The notes: generated from the letters alone by a model not told the origin. Positions 7,605 through 16,155 are shown, counted from the first letter of the stretch. The stretch: DNA of 43,724 nucleotides from an uncultured Oscillospiraceae bacterium (GCA_934463345.1 CAKSJL010000006.1:1-43724), one strand, 5' to 3'. Numbers and translations are program-made.

Positions 7605-7960
7605 ATATTTCTCAGATAACATCTCTTTTTATACTTTTTTCAGGAGAAACGGACATAAACAGATATCAGCCGCTTATTGATTCTGCAATTGCGCAGGTCA
7701 GCCGTCAGCTTAAAGAGGGTGTTTCCTCTGCTGACATAAGACTTGATTATCTCTGTGCGGCAATTGCAAATTATCGTTACAGTCAGCTTACCTGCGTTAA
7801 GAACAAGGTTGCATATACCTATGCGGGAACGGCTGATGAAAAGGGAAATTCCCAGCTTGAATTTGACCTTGCAAGAGAGCTTATGAATGAATATTACAAG
7901 GCAGCGTCAGAGCTTCTTTACGATGATGATTTTATTTTCAGCGGAGTTTACGGCGGATAG
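7601..7960 (+). CDS. probable head-tail connector protein
   Basis: This 119-residue, mostly helical protein overlaps the protease stop in an ATGA junction. Its size and position fit gp6/gp15-type head-tail connectors, which are short helical proteins that bind under the portal. A run of helices (LIDSAIAQVSRQLKEG, LDYLCAAIANYRYSQL, FDLARELMNEYYKAASELL) supports this. No catalytic motif is visible. The assignment is mainly positional. Confidence 0.55.
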   Translation: MNISQITSLFILFSGETDINRYQPLIDSAIAQVSRQLKEGVSSADIRLDYLCAAIANYRYSQLTCVKNKVAYTYAGTADEKGNSQLEFDLARELMNEYYKAASELLYDDDFIFSGVYGG

Positions 7961-7971
7961 GAGGTAGGACA

Positions 7972-8379
7972 TTGGCAGGACTTTCAGAAGCGATTGATAA
8001 GCTGTACTCTGCTTTAAAGGAGGGCGGCGGCGCTGTCTATACCGAATTCGAGAAAATACCAGTAAACAAGCATGAGAATATTTATGCTGTAGCCGGAATG
8101 TCAGCTATAAAAATAAATAACGGATTTTCGGGCAGCAGCGGCAGATACTTCAACGAAAGCTACAACCTTAATATCCGTATTATTGCTGCGGCAGACACAC
8201 CCCCTCTGAAGCTTTATGAGATGCTGGACACAGTTTTGCTGGACAGGCTCTGGGCATCCGGCTACTGTGTATCCTCTGCGGAAATATCTGCGCCGTTTCA
8301 GGATAAAGGGCTGAGAAGGATTGTGCTTGAATGCAGGGCGGAAATATCAGGAGAAACGGAGGAGAAGCATGACTCATAA
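7972..8379 (+). CDS. probable phage neck or tail-terminator protein
   Basis: This 135-residue protein starts at TTG 7972 with GGAGGT about 7 bases upstream. It has alternating strands and helices (SYNLNIRIIAAADTPPLKLYEMLDTVLLDRL, SAEISAPFQDKGLRRIVLEC), a pattern seen in tail-terminator or tail-completion proteins that cap the tail tube. Place in the operon supports a neck function. I do not recognise a specific family. It overlaps the next gene by 11 bases. Confidence 0.45.
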   Translation: MAGLSEAIDKLYSALKEGGGAVYTEFEKIPVNKHENIYAVAGMSAIKINNGFSGSSGRYFNESYNLNIRIIAAADTPPLKLYEMLDTVLLDRLWASGYCVSSAEISAPFQDKGLRRIVLECRAEISGETEEKHDS

Positions 8380-8773
8380 ACCGGGAAAGGAAAATCTCTG
8401 TACTGCGGTACTTGACACTGTTACCTTATATGTTACAGATTATGAGCTGAGTCGTGACAGGAGATACAACTTTCAGAACCGTTCGGGGAGCGGAATGTAT
8501 TTTACTGACAACGGTTCATATCCGGCATATCTTAAACTAAAGGGATATGTCATGAAATCGGAATGTGCTCAGCCATGCGTTGAATTCAATGAAATGATGG
8601 ACAACAGCACTGTGTTTTACCTTGATTTTGACGGAATGTATTTTCACGCCGCAAGGCTTAAAAGTTATAATGTTGTCTCAGATGTCAAATCAAAGGCAGT
8701 GAAGTGTGAAATAGTGCTTTGCTGCGACAGTTATATTACTTCTTTGCAGGATGAAACGGAGGTGGGGCAGTGA
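8369..8773 (+). CDS. phage-module protein of unknown family, possibly tail
   Basis: This 134-residue protein starts at ATG 8369 behind GGAGGAG. It is rich in beta-strand-like segments (TVTLYVTDYELSRDRRYNF, STVFYLDFDGMYFHAARLKSY, KAVKCEIVLCCDSYITS). In a contractile or siphophage module this slot holds the tail tube or a small tail protein, but no family signature is clear. Its stop overlaps the next gene's GTG start, so the two are translationally coupled. Confidence 0.45.
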   Translation: MTHKPGKENLCTAVLDTVTLYVTDYELSRDRRYNFQNRSGSGMYFTDNGSYPAYLKLKGYVMKSECAQPCVEFNEMMDNSTVFYLDFDGMYFHAARLKSYNVVSDVKSKAVKCEIVLCCDSYITSLQDETEVGQ

Positions 8774-9699
8774 ATGCTCAGTATACGGTAAGACTATACG
8801 ATTCGTCCGGAAGCTGCCGCATTGAAGAGGTATGCTTTTATTTCCGATATGTCAAAGAGCTTTATACGCCCTATGTTTACTTTGAGTGCAGATTTTTAAG
8901 CTCAACGGAGGTAATGGCGGAGTTTAATCGTGCGGAATTCTGGATTTACGGCAAACTTATGCATTGCGGTATTATCGACACAATAGATATTGGCAGAAGC
9001 AATAACAGATGCTGTGTTTCGGTAAGGTCAAAGGGCTTTACATCGCTTCTGACCCAGAACCAGCCGGAGCCCGGGATAATGAAAGACGCTGATCTTCAGA
9101 CAGTAATTGAATCGTGTCCTGGAATATATTATGTTGAATATGAAAACAGCGATGCTGAAAACTATATTTACATAAAGGACGGCTCAACTGTCTGGGACGC
9201 TGTGTGTAATCTGAGCTTTCGGCAAAACGGCATATATCCTTATATAGAATCGTCAAACAAGGTGAGGATCACTGAAAGAAAGCCAGCACGAACAGTTTAT
9301 CTCAGTTCTGATGACGTGCTTGAAAGCGGCATACGCCATGACCTTACAAGGCTCATAAGCCATATTCACATGCAGGATATTGACGGGAACTACGACGTTT
9401 ACAGTAAGACAAACGAGGCGGCTGTAAGCAGAAATATTGTAAGGCACAAGCAGATACCGCTTGACAGGCAGTTTCTTTATTCTCCCGCTTCGGCGCCGGA
9501 TTACAAGCTGAAATTCAGCATGAGAGGAATGAAATGCGATTATGTCAGATATGCCGGATATAATTATGAGGATTTGTTTGACCAGGTTACTTATGGTAGC
9601 CTCATCAAGAGAAAGATCCACAGCGTTGATGTGATGCTCCGCAACGGGATACTGACAACATCGCTTGGATTTTATAGTGACGGTTTTTTCAGCGGCTGA
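8770..9699 (+). CDS. probable phage tail hub protein (XkdQ/gpD-like)
   Basis: This 309-residue protein is last in the module and starts at GTG 8770, overlapping the previous stop. The layout resembles late-control-D/XkdQ hub proteins: an N-terminal beta domain (VRLYDSSGSCRIEEVCFYFRY), a middle GSTVWDAVCNLSFRQNG helix that matches the conserved segment of these hubs, and a C-terminal beta region ending NGILTTSLGFYSDGFF. Hubs join the tail tip or baseplate to the tape measure. None of the usual partners (tube, tape measure, LysM protein) is nearby, so its role here is open. Confidence 0.55.
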   Translation: MNAQYTVRLYDSSGSCRIEEVCFYFRYVKELYTPYVYFECRFLSSTEVMAEFNRAEFWIYGKLMHCGIIDTIDIGRSNNRCCVSVRSKGFTSLLTQNQPEPGIMKDADLQTVIESCPGIYYVEYENSDAENYIYIKDGSTVWDAVCNLSFRQNGIYPYIESSNKVRITERKPARTVYLSSDDVLESGIRHDLTRLISHIHMQDIDGNYDVYSKTNEAAVSRNIVRHKQIPLDRQFLYSPASAPDYKLKFSMRGMKCDYVRYAGYNYEDLFDQVTYGSLIKRKIHSVDVMLRNGILTTSLGFYSDGFFSG

Positions 9700-9773
9700 A
9701 TATAAAAATCTGTTCACATAGGATAAGCTGACACCTTTTGGAGATTTCCTATGAACACAGGTTATAAACTAAA

Positions 9774-9802
9774 ATCCGGAACCCTTATACAGGATTCCGG
9801 AT
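9774..9802 (-). terminator. terminator of the LRR-dockerin gene (-), convergent region
   Basis: ATCCGGAA (9774-9781) pairs with TTCCGGAT (9795-9802), followed on the minus strand by TTTAGTTT. A second, imperfect stem at 9710-9760 (CTGTTCACATAGGA with TCCTATGAACACAG) follows the phage-type module on the plus strand and may end that transcript. Confidence 0.65.
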
Positions 9803-9808
9803 AAAATT

Positions 9809-11296
9809 TTATGTATTCAAAACCATACGCTTTATAAGGATCAGGTCAAAGACATCAAATTTTTCATCATGGTTTACGTCCAGGACATACAAAACAAGAG
9901 CCTCGTTGACTTTTTTATTTGCCAGAGCCTGCTGGAAAAGAACAACGTCTGAAATTGTGATTTCGCCGTCGCAGTTTATATCGCCGCAGCTTACAGCTTC
10001 AAAATGTCTGCTGTATTTATCAGCATATTGTTGGGCAGCTGAGTTTTCATGACCCACAATTACTCCGTAGTACGCATAATAACCTGAGTTGTCAATAAAT
10101 TTATTGCATATTATAAAATCAGAATCATAAATTTCGCAGTTAGGATTTTTAATAACGATACGTTTTAGATTTTCACAGTGACAAAATGCAGCGCCATTTA
10201 TAGCTTTAACATTATACGGAATAACTATTTCTTCTAAACATTTATTCCGGTCAAAAGCATTGCTGCCGATTCTTGCAACTTTATTTCCTATAGTAACGTT
10301 TTTAAGATGAGTACAATTATAAAATGCCCGATCGGCAATGTTTGTAATACCGTTTCCAATTGTAAGGTCAGTCATGTCATAACAGTCGCTAAATGAGTAT
10401 TCAGCTATTGATTTAATATTATCAGGCAAATTCACTTCAACAAGACCAGAGAATCTAAACGCCTCGCCGCCTATTGTTTTCAGGCTTTCAGGAAATGTTA
10501 TTTCAGTAAGTTCATCGCAGTGATAAAAGCTTTGGCTTCCGATCGACTCAAGATTTTTGCTTAGCGTTATTGAGGTGAGTCCGGCATAATTAAACGCATG
10601 ATCATATATAGTTATAACGCTGTCCGGCAAAACAATATTTTTAAGAGAACTGCAGAAATTGAATGCGTAGCTGCTTATACATGTAACACTTTCCGGGATA
10701 ATAACGCTTGAAAGACTGGAGCATTCTGAGAATGCATAGTACGGAATTTCAGTAACACCTTCTGGAATCTCAATACTGATCAGTCTTTCACACTTTTCAA
10801 ATGCTCTGTATTCAATAGTTGTAATAGTTTCCGGAAGAATTATATTTGTCATAAAGTAACATTCAGCAAACGCTTCTGCTGATATTTTTTTCACCGGAAG
10901 TCCTTCGTATGTTTCAGGAACAATAACCGATGTTACACTTTCATCGCAATCTACTACTGCGGCATAATCATCTGATGTCTCAAATACAAGACCGTCGGAT
11001 GATGGAGTCGCTGTTGTAGTTGTTGTTGAAACAGATGTTGATGGCGGTTCGGTTGGCGGTTCGGTTGGCGGTTCGGTTGGCGGTTCAGTTGGCGCGTATG
11101 TTGGCAGTTCAGTTGGCTCGTCTGCCGTAATACCATATGTCTGATTGTCGTTTATAAATGTGTCGCTGGTTTCTTCAGCATAAACCTTGTTTTCAGAGAA
11201 TTTCAGTCCTGTCTGTTCTGATAGACTGAATGCAAATGTACAGCAGAAAGCAAGAGCCGTTACAGCTGAAAATATTTTTTTAAAGTCTTTTTTCAT
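9809..11296 (-). CDS. secreted BspA-type LRR protein with C-terminal dockerin
   Basis: This 495-residue protein starts at ATG 11296 with AGGAGG 7 bases upstream. An N-terminal signal peptide (KKDFKK then a hydrophobic ALAFCCTFAFSL) ends near a VYAEE cleavage site. Next comes a Thr/Pro linker with PTEPP repeats and a Ser/Thr run (residues ~60-100), then about ten LRR_5 units (AFAECYFMTNIILPETI-like). The C terminus is a dockerin with loops DINCDGEITISDVV and DVNHDEKFDVFDLILIKR. The protein is exported and probably cohesin-bound, using the LRR region for binding. A neighbouring gene on the same strand has an almost identical dockerin, so tandem duplication or gene conversion is likely. Confidence 0.92.
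   Translation of the reverse strand: MKKDFKKIFSAVTALAFCCTFAFSLSEQTGLKFSENKVYAEETSDTFINDNQTYGITADEPTELPTYAPTEPPTEPPTEPPTEPPSTSVSTTTTTATPSSDGLVFETSDDYAAVVDCDESVTSVIVPETYEGLPVKKISAEAFAECYFMTNIILPETITTIEYRAFEKCERLISIEIPEGVTEIPYYAFSECSSLSSVIIPESVTCISSYAFNFCSSLKNIVLPDSVITIYDHAFNYAGLTSITLSKNLESIGSQSFYHCDELTEITFPESLKTIGGEAFRFSGLVEVNLPDNIKSIAEYSFSDCYDMTDLTIGNGITNIADRAFYNCTHLKNVTIGNKVARIGSNAFDRNKCLEEIVIPYNVKAINGAAFCHCENLKRIVIKNPNCEIYDSDFIICNKFIDNSGYYAYYGVIVGHENSAAQQYADKYSRHFEAVSCGDINCDGEITISDVVLFQQALANKKVNEALVLYVLDVNHDEKFDVFDLILIKRMVLNT
11043..11094. repeat. 12-bp tandem repeat encoding the PTEP linker
   Basis: Four tandem copies of a 12-base unit GGCGGTTCGGTT (the last with one change, then a partial copy) encode on the minus strand PTEP units of the linker. 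Unit length is a multiple of three, so slippage changes linker length without breaking the frame. Confidence 0.85.
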
Positions 11297-11326
11297 GTCT
11301 GTTCCTCCTAAATTGTCATAATATTT

Positions 11327-11355
11327 ATTATACTGTAAATATGACTGAAAGTCAA
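11327..11355 (-). promoter_or_regulatory. promoter of the 495-residue LRR-dockerin gene
   Basis: TTGACT (11355-11350), a 17-base spacer and TATAAT (11332-11327) on the minus strand. It lies between the two LRR-dockerin genes, so the downstream gene can be transcribed on its own. Confidence 0.75.
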
Positions 11356-11362
11356 TAAAATT

Positions 11363-12280
11363 TTATGCATTTACAACCATACGCTTTATAAGGATCAGGT
11401 CAAAGACATCAAATTTTCCGTCATGGTTTACATCCAGAACAGATGCCGCAAGAGCTTCATCAATAGTTTCATTTGCCAGAGCCTGCTGGAAAAGAACAAC
11501 GTCTGAAATTGTGATTTCGCCGTCGCAGTTTATATCGCCGCTGCCAATAACGGCAAATTTTCTTCCGTATTTCTCAGCATATTCCTGGGCGGTTGAGTCC
11601 TTGTATCCACAAATCACACCGCTGAAATATTCGTCGAAATTGTCATCAAAGCCGTTTGTAATAGTGCTGCTTTCATCATAGATCTGGCACTTGGGATTTT
11701 TTATGGTTATGCTTTTAAGACCATTGCATCCCTCAAAGGCATACTGCGAAATGATTGAAATGTTATCTTCCAGTACAATGTCTGTGAGGCTTTCGCAGCT
11801 TCTGAACAGCCAGTCGCCAAGAACTGAAACACCGGACGGAAGATTTATTTCCTCAAGGTTTTTGCAGCCGGAAAATGTGTACCAGCCTAAAGATACTACA
11901 CTTTCTGGTATTTCAATGCTTTTAAGGCCGATACAGCTGGTAAATGCAGAGTCAGATATGTTCTGCATGCCATCGGCTATAGTTACGCTTTCCAGGTCAT
12001 AGCAGGAGTTGAATGCCTCTGCCTTTATATTTGTAACCATAAAGTCCCGTCCTGAATAAGGGACAGAAGCAGGGATGCTTATTTCCACAGCGGATGTGTC
12101 GCAGCGGCTGACCTGTACTTCGTCGTAAGTCATAACACAATATGTCAGGCTTCCGATTGTGAATTCATCGCCTGTTTCAGGTTCAGAATCAGCATAGGCT
12201 GTAGCCATACTGAATGTAGATGCGCAGCATACCGTAAGTGCTGCTATTGCCGATATAGCTTTTTTTAAAACCTTTTTCAT
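11363..12280 (-). CDS. secreted BspA-type LRR protein with C-terminal dockerin (short)
   Basis: This 305-residue protein starts at ATG 12280, with GGAGG 7 bases upstream; an in-frame ATG two codons earlier sits too close to the ribosome binding site. Signal peptide: KKVLKKAIS, hydrophobic AIAALTVCCASTFSMA, TAYAD. About five LRR_5 units follow (AFNSCYDLESVTIADGM, AFTSCIGLKSIEIPESV, and so on). The dockerin carries DINCDGEITISDVV and DVNHDGKFDVFDLILIKR. It lacks the Thr/Pro linker of its neighbour. A shared stretch of about 70 identical bases in the two dockerin regions shows recent common origin or conversion. Confidence 0.92.
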   Translation of the reverse strand: MKKVLKKAISAIAALTVCCASTFSMATAYADSEPETGDEFTIGSLTYCVMTYDEVQVSRCDTSAVEISIPASVPYSGRDFMVTNIKAEAFNSCYDLESVTIADGMQNISDSAFTSCIGLKSIEIPESVVSLGWYTFSGCKNLEEINLPSGVSVLGDWLFRSCESLTDIVLEDNISIISQYAFEGCNGLKSITIKNPKCQIYDESSTITNGFDDNFDEYFSGVICGYKDSTAQEYAEKYGRKFAVIGSGDINCDGEITISDVVLFQQALANETIDEALAASVLDVNHDGKFDVFDLILIKRMVVNA

Positions 12281-12307
12281 ATTCATTCCTCCATTATTTA
12301 TGCTTTT

Positions 12308-12336
12308 ATTATACCATAATGGTGGGTGATTGTAAA
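12308..12336 (-). promoter_or_regulatory. promoter of the 305-residue LRR-dockerin gene
   Basis: TTTACA (12336-12331), 17 bases, TATAAT (12313-12308) on the minus strand, about 28 bases upstream of the start codon. Confidence 0.8.
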
Positions 12337-12353
12337 TAAGTTGATGCAGCAGA

Positions 12354-12382
12354 AAGGGGATACCTTGAAAAGGTATCCCCTT
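12354..12382. terminator. 13-bp hairpin between the ABC pair and the LRR gene
   Basis: AAGGGGATACCTT (12354-12366) and AAGGTATCCCCTT (12370-12382) are perfectly complementary around GAA. It would end minus-strand transcripts of the ABC pair before the LRR promoter, though the T-run is weak. Confidence 0.6.
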
Positions 12383-12385
12383 ATT

Positions 12386-12499
12386 AGAACCCGTCTTTAC
12401 AAGCGTATGCGCACGTCTTTCCAGCAAATTATTTCGCATACAGCGTTAAAAATTGTGCTTGGAAATCCGCACACATATCTTGTGAAATAAACACGCTCT
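12386..12499 (+). mobile_element. palindromic MITE/REP-like element, copy 2 (decayed right end)
   Basis: The left end AGAACCCGTCTTTACAAGC and core match the family. The right end departs after CTTGTGAA (AATAAACACGCTCT instead of GACGGGTTCT), so this copy is degenerate. It lies 6 bases past the stop codon of the ABC transporter gene that reads toward it. Confidence 0.85.
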
Positions 12500-12505
12500 A
12501 AGTTG

Positions 12506-14260
12506 TTACTCTGCTGAAATGCGCCATCCTTCGGCTTTCTGACGAATTTCCGTAAAGCGCTTGTAAAGTCCGTTTTGACGGATAAGCTCGTCATGAGTTC
12601 CGGCTTCGGCGATTGTGCCGTTGTCAACAACAAGTATCTGATCAGCATTCTGGATAGTTGCAAGACGATGGGCAATGGTAATTATCGTTTTGCCTCGTGT
12701 CAGCTCAGAAATGGCTGATTGTATAAGATGTTCATTTTCCGGGTCAATGCTTGCTGTTGCTTCGTCAAGAATGATTATCGGAGCGTTTTTAAGTATTGCA
12801 CGAGCAATTGAAATACGCTGCTTTTCACCGCCCGACAGCATTCCGCCGCCTTCGCCGACTACCGTATCATAGCCGTTAGGCAAAGCCATGATAAAATCAT
12901 GACAGCGGGCTTTTTTTGCCGCTTCAATCATTTCAGCTTCGTCAGCGTCCGGCTTGCCGAAACAGATATTAGCACGAATTGTATCATTAAAAAGGTATAC
13001 ATTCTGGAATACCATGGATATATTGGACAGCAGACTATCGCAGGTGAACTCTCTCAGGTTGTGTCCGCCGACCGATATGCTGCCCTTCTGCGGATCATAG
13101 AAACGTGCAAGCAGGCTGCATATTGTTGTTTTTCCTGAACCGGACGGGCCGACAACAGCCGTTGATGTTTTTTCAGGAATCCTGAAGCTTACATTTTTAA
13201 GAACCTGACGTGAATCGTAGCCGAAATCAACATTTCTGAATTCGATATCGTAATGCCCAGGCTTTATGTCCTTTCCGTCAGCGTCAATGAAGTTTTCCGA
13301 GCGCAGTGCGTCCAGCTGATCCATTGCGTCGTCAATAACGCCCAGTGTATGCACACTGTCACTGATAGGCTCAAGGCTTGCAAATATGCTGAATGAGAAG
13401 AATATGAACATAAGCATTATTGAAAAGTCCATATTTCCGGCAAGGCACATAAGCGCTGCCGCCATTGCAAGTCCGACGCTTCCGCATTTAAGCGCAAGCA
13501 GGTGAAGCGCATTTGCAGGAACATAGCCCCATTCAATTTTGAGATGTATTCTTTTGCTGTCGCCGATAGCCTTTGTAACGGAATCCATAGATGCGCCGCT
13601 TTTTCCGAATGATTTTACAACTGAAAGACCTCGTGCATATTCAATGACTGCTCCTGTCATATCCTTGTTTGCCTGTGCCTCAACAGGGGAGTTTATGCGG
13701 CTGTAGTGTGAAATTATAAGCATAAAGCAGAAGGAAAGGGCTGCCGCTGCAAGGGCAATAAGAGCTGTCGGAGGACTGCAAACAGCAAGGCATACGAAGA
13801 TTACTAAAAAGTTTAGATATCCTCCGACAAAATTGTCTATCATACGGATACCCATGCCCTCAAGCATTGAAAGTCCTGTTGTTACTGAGCTTAAAATATT
13901 TCCTGTGCTTACCTGCTGGAAATATCCCAGAGAAACACGTTTTAAAGCGTCGCCGACAGCAAGACGGTCACGGGCAGTCAGCTTATAGCTTATAGGCTCC
14001 TGGAGTCTGGCACGGAAGTAGTCGAAGAGAAAACGCAGGAATACCAGTACTATCTGAATAAGAACTGATTTCCAGATCCATGAGGTGTCAAAGTCAGTGT
14101 TATCTCTGGCGGATTCAATCAGCAGACCTATTGTATAGGCAGCAAGCGCTAACGGCATTGCAGTAAAAATATGTGAGAAGAAAGTCATGACAAATCCGGC
14201 GTACAGCTTTCCCTTGAATTCGCCGCACCAGTCTATTACTCGCTTTATTGTTTTAAACAT
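12506..14260 (-). CDS. ABC transporter, fused membrane-ATPase half (second of pair)
   Basis: This 584-residue type IV ABC half-transporter has six membrane segments in residues ~15-300 and a nucleotide-binding domain after ~330. Motifs are Walker A GPSGSGKTT, signature LSGGEKQR, Walker B IIILDEAT and an H-loop AHRLAT. SIDPENE after Walker B resembles the IrtAB/YbtPQ group, exporter-fold proteins that import iron-siderophore complexes. The pairing with the gene 6 bases upstream shows a heterodimer. Start ATG 14260 has AAGGAGG about 9 bases upstream. A GTTAG-N6-CTAAC dyad in the operon leader, shared with the feo locus, supports a link to iron. A drug or peptide exporter is the alternative. Confidence 0.85.
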   Translation of the reverse strand: MFKTIKRVIDWCGEFKGKLYAGFVMTFFSHIFTAMPLALAAYTIGLLIESARDNTDFDTSWIWKSVLIQIVLVFLRFLFDYFRARLQEPISYKLTARDRLAVGDALKRVSLGYFQQVSTGNILSSVTTGLSMLEGMGIRMIDNFVGGYLNFLVIFVCLAVCSPPTALIALAAAALSFCFMLIISHYSRINSPVEAQANKDMTGAVIEYARGLSVVKSFGKSGASMDSVTKAIGDSKRIHLKIEWGYVPANALHLLALKCGSVGLAMAAALMCLAGNMDFSIMLMFIFFSFSIFASLEPISDSVHTLGVIDDAMDQLDALRSENFIDADGKDIKPGHYDIEFRNVDFGYDSRQVLKNVSFRIPEKTSTAVVGPSGSGKTTICSLLARFYDPQKGSISVGGHNLREFTCDSLLSNISMVFQNVYLFNDTIRANICFGKPDADEAEMIEAAKKARCHDFIMALPNGYDTVVGEGGGMLSGGEKQRISIARAILKNAPIIILDEATASIDPENEHLIQSAISELTRGKTIITIAHRLATIQNADQILVVDNGTIAEAGTHDELIRQNGLYKRFTEIRQKAEGWRISAE

Positions 14261-14266
14261 AACGCA

Positions 14267-16039
14267 TCAGGCCTCCTTTTCTGCGGATGATACCACCCAG
14301 TTTTTAGCGCCGATATGAGCCTGCCACATATCCCTGTAAAGAGGACAGCTTTTAAGAAGCTCTTCCTGTCTGCCCTCAGCGGCAATTTCACCATTTTTGA
14401 GAACAACAATATTATCGGCATCTTTAATGGTAGAAAGACGGTGAGCAATAACAAGGAGTGTTTTTCCCTTTGTCAGTGCAGCGATACTCTGCTGGATCTT
14501 GCTCTCGTTTTCCGGATCAGTGAACGCTGTAGCTTCGTCAAGAATAACAACAGGTGCATTTTTAAGCATCATACGGGCGATGGCAATACGCTGCTTTTCT
14601 CCGCCGGAAAGTCTTTTTCCTGCTTCACCTGCCGGTGTGTCATATCCCTGCGGAAGCTTGTTTATAAATTCCTCGCACTGTGCTGATCTCGCCGCCGCTT
14701 TAACCTCCTCGTCGGTGGCGTCCGGATTGCCGAGACGGATATTTTCCAGCAGTGAGCAGCGGAACAGGAAGTTATCCTGAGTTACGAAGCTTATGTATTC
14801 TGAAAGCTGTGAGATCGGCATATCCTTTACATTTATGCCGCCTATGCTTATCGTTCCTGAGGTTGCGTCCCAGAATCGTGCGATAAGCTTTGCAACTGTC
14901 GATTTACCGCCGCCTGACAGGCCTACCAGTGCAGTGAAGCTGCCCTCCGGAAGTTTTAAGTCAATGCCGTGAAGGACCTCGTCCTTTTTGTCGCCGGTAT
15001 ATGAAAAATGAACATTTTTAAGCTCAACATCAGTATGTTTTATTTTTGCGTGCTGTGCAGGCTCAGGAAGCGCCGGCATTTCAAGAAATTCCTCCAGATT
15101 TTCAACTGTAAATTTTACCTGACGCATATTTTCTGAAAATACTTCCAGCTTTGCAAGAGAACCTACCATTGAAATGGAAAGCATTGCAGCAAGCGCCGCC
15201 TGTGGTGCGGTAATAGATCCGCCGTTTGCAAGTGCAAGTGCGACAGGAAGTGTTCCTATGAGTGTTGACGGGAACAGTGCAAAGCTGAGCTTCATTGTGG
15301 CAAATGTCGAGGTAAGCCATTTTACAACGAATGTACGGAAATCATTGATAGCTCCCGCATATTTTTCGTAGGAAACACCGGCTCTTCCGAATGCTTTAAT
15401 TACTTCGATTCCCTCTATGTATTCAACGATAGTGCTGTTCATATAATTGCTTGACTGATCAAATTTATTAAAGTTCTCGCCGCTTATTTTAAATGTAAGT
15501 CCCATGCAGACAAAGGAAAGCGGAAAGGTTACAAGCGAGGCAAGAGCCAGACGCCAGTCAATGCAGGCAAGCGCTATTATGCTCACGACAGGCAGAACGA
15601 TATGTCCTGAACCCTCAGGTATCATGTGTGCCAGAGGCGGTTCGAGATTTTCTATCTTGTCCACCATTGTATTTTTGATTTCGCCAATGCTGTGGTTTTC
15701 CACATTTCCAAGCGGAGCATGGAGAAAACGGTCGGCAAGTCTCAGACGAAGTCCCTCAAGGAGCGTGTATGCCATGCTGTGCGACGTGCCAGTTGACAGA
15801 CTGAACAGCAATATTTTTACAGCGTGTGCTGCAAGTGCTGCGAGACACCAGCCGACGATAGGTGAGACAGCCGCCGTATCAGCTGCAAACATACATATTA
15901 TCCTGTACATGCAGTAAAACGGCACAAGTCCGAGCATAACGCTTAGTACGGACAGTACTATGGACAGTATCATTTTTTTCTTTTCGCCCTCAGCATAGGC
16001 AAAAAGAGCTTTTGTCCAGCTTTTCTTTTTGGGGTTCAT
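14267..16039 (-). CDS. ABC transporter, fused membrane-ATPase half (first of pair)
   Basis: This 590-residue half-transporter has six transmembrane segments (e.g. MILSIVLSVLSVMLGLVPFYCMY; LPVVSIIALACIDW; FPLSFVCMGLTF). The ATPase domain has Walker A GLSGGGKST, signature LSGGEKQR, Walker B VVILDEAT, TDPENE and AHRLST. All catalytic residues are present in both halves, so both sites could be active. It starts at ATG 16039 with AGAGGA upstream. The operon leader, ~145 bases from the predicted start of transcription, holds a large hairpin and the putative iron-box. It probably forms the heterodimer with the downstream half; substrate unknown, ferric-chelate import proposed from motif and regulation. 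Confidence 0.85.
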   Translation of the reverse strand: MNPKKKSWTKALFAYAEGEKKKMILSIVLSVLSVMLGLVPFYCMYRIICMFAADTAAVSPIVGWCLAALAAHAVKILLFSLSTGTSHSMAYTLLEGLRLRLADRFLHAPLGNVENHSIGEIKNTMVDKIENLEPPLAHMIPEGSGHIVLPVVSIIALACIDWRLALASLVTFPLSFVCMGLTFKISGENFNKFDQSSNYMNSTIVEYIEGIEVIKAFGRAGVSYEKYAGAINDFRTFVVKWLTSTFATMKLSFALFPSTLIGTLPVALALANGGSITAPQAALAAMLSISMVGSLAKLEVFSENMRQVKFTVENLEEFLEMPALPEPAQHAKIKHTDVELKNVHFSYTGDKKDEVLHGIDLKLPEGSFTALVGLSGGGKSTVAKLIARFWDATSGTISIGGINVKDMPISQLSEYISFVTQDNFLFRCSLLENIRLGNPDATDEEVKAAARSAQCEEFINKLPQGYDTPAGEAGKRLSGGEKQRIAIARMMLKNAPVVILDEATAFTDPENESKIQQSIAALTKGKTLLVIAHRLSTIKDADNIVVLKNGEIAAEGRQEELLKSCPLYRDMWQAHIGAKNWVVSSAEKEA

Positions 16040-16078
16040 TTTGCATCCTCTTTTCTGAAAAGAATTTCACAGCAGAAA

Positions 16079-16094
16079 GTTAGAATAGGCTAAC
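16079..16094. promoter_or_regulatory. putative iron-regulator box in the ABC-pair leader
   Basis: GTTAG-AATAGG-CTAAC, a perfect 5+5 dyad with 6-base spacing, 40 bases upstream of the ABC start codon. The same dyad occurs at the feoA promoter. It resembles half-sites of DtxR/IdeR boxes but with wider spacing. Confidence 0.55.
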
Positions 16095-16111
16095 CTGAAA
16101 CCGGAAATATA

Positions 16112-16155
16112 CAGAGCAATTGCAGTAAGCTGATTTATCAGACTGCTAAGCTCTG
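16112..16155. promoter_or_regulatory. three-tier hairpin in the ABC-pair leader
   Basis: CAGAGC (16112-16117)/GCTCTG (16150-16155), GCAGT (16122-16126)/ACTGC (16142-16146), CTGAT (16130-16134)/ATCAG (16137-16141). It lies 30 to 75 bases downstream of the predicted transcript start and upstream of the iron-box. On the plus strand it is followed by TTTT. Confidence 0.5.

Noticed and set aside
11043..11094. Short regular repeats as a possible CRISPR array
   Set aside because: 12-bp units without spacers, in frame with a secreted protein; a coding linker repeat.
14315..14780. Plus-strand open frames opposite the ABC ATPase domain
   Set aside because: They are antisense shadows of the conserved ATPase motifs, without ribosome binding sites.
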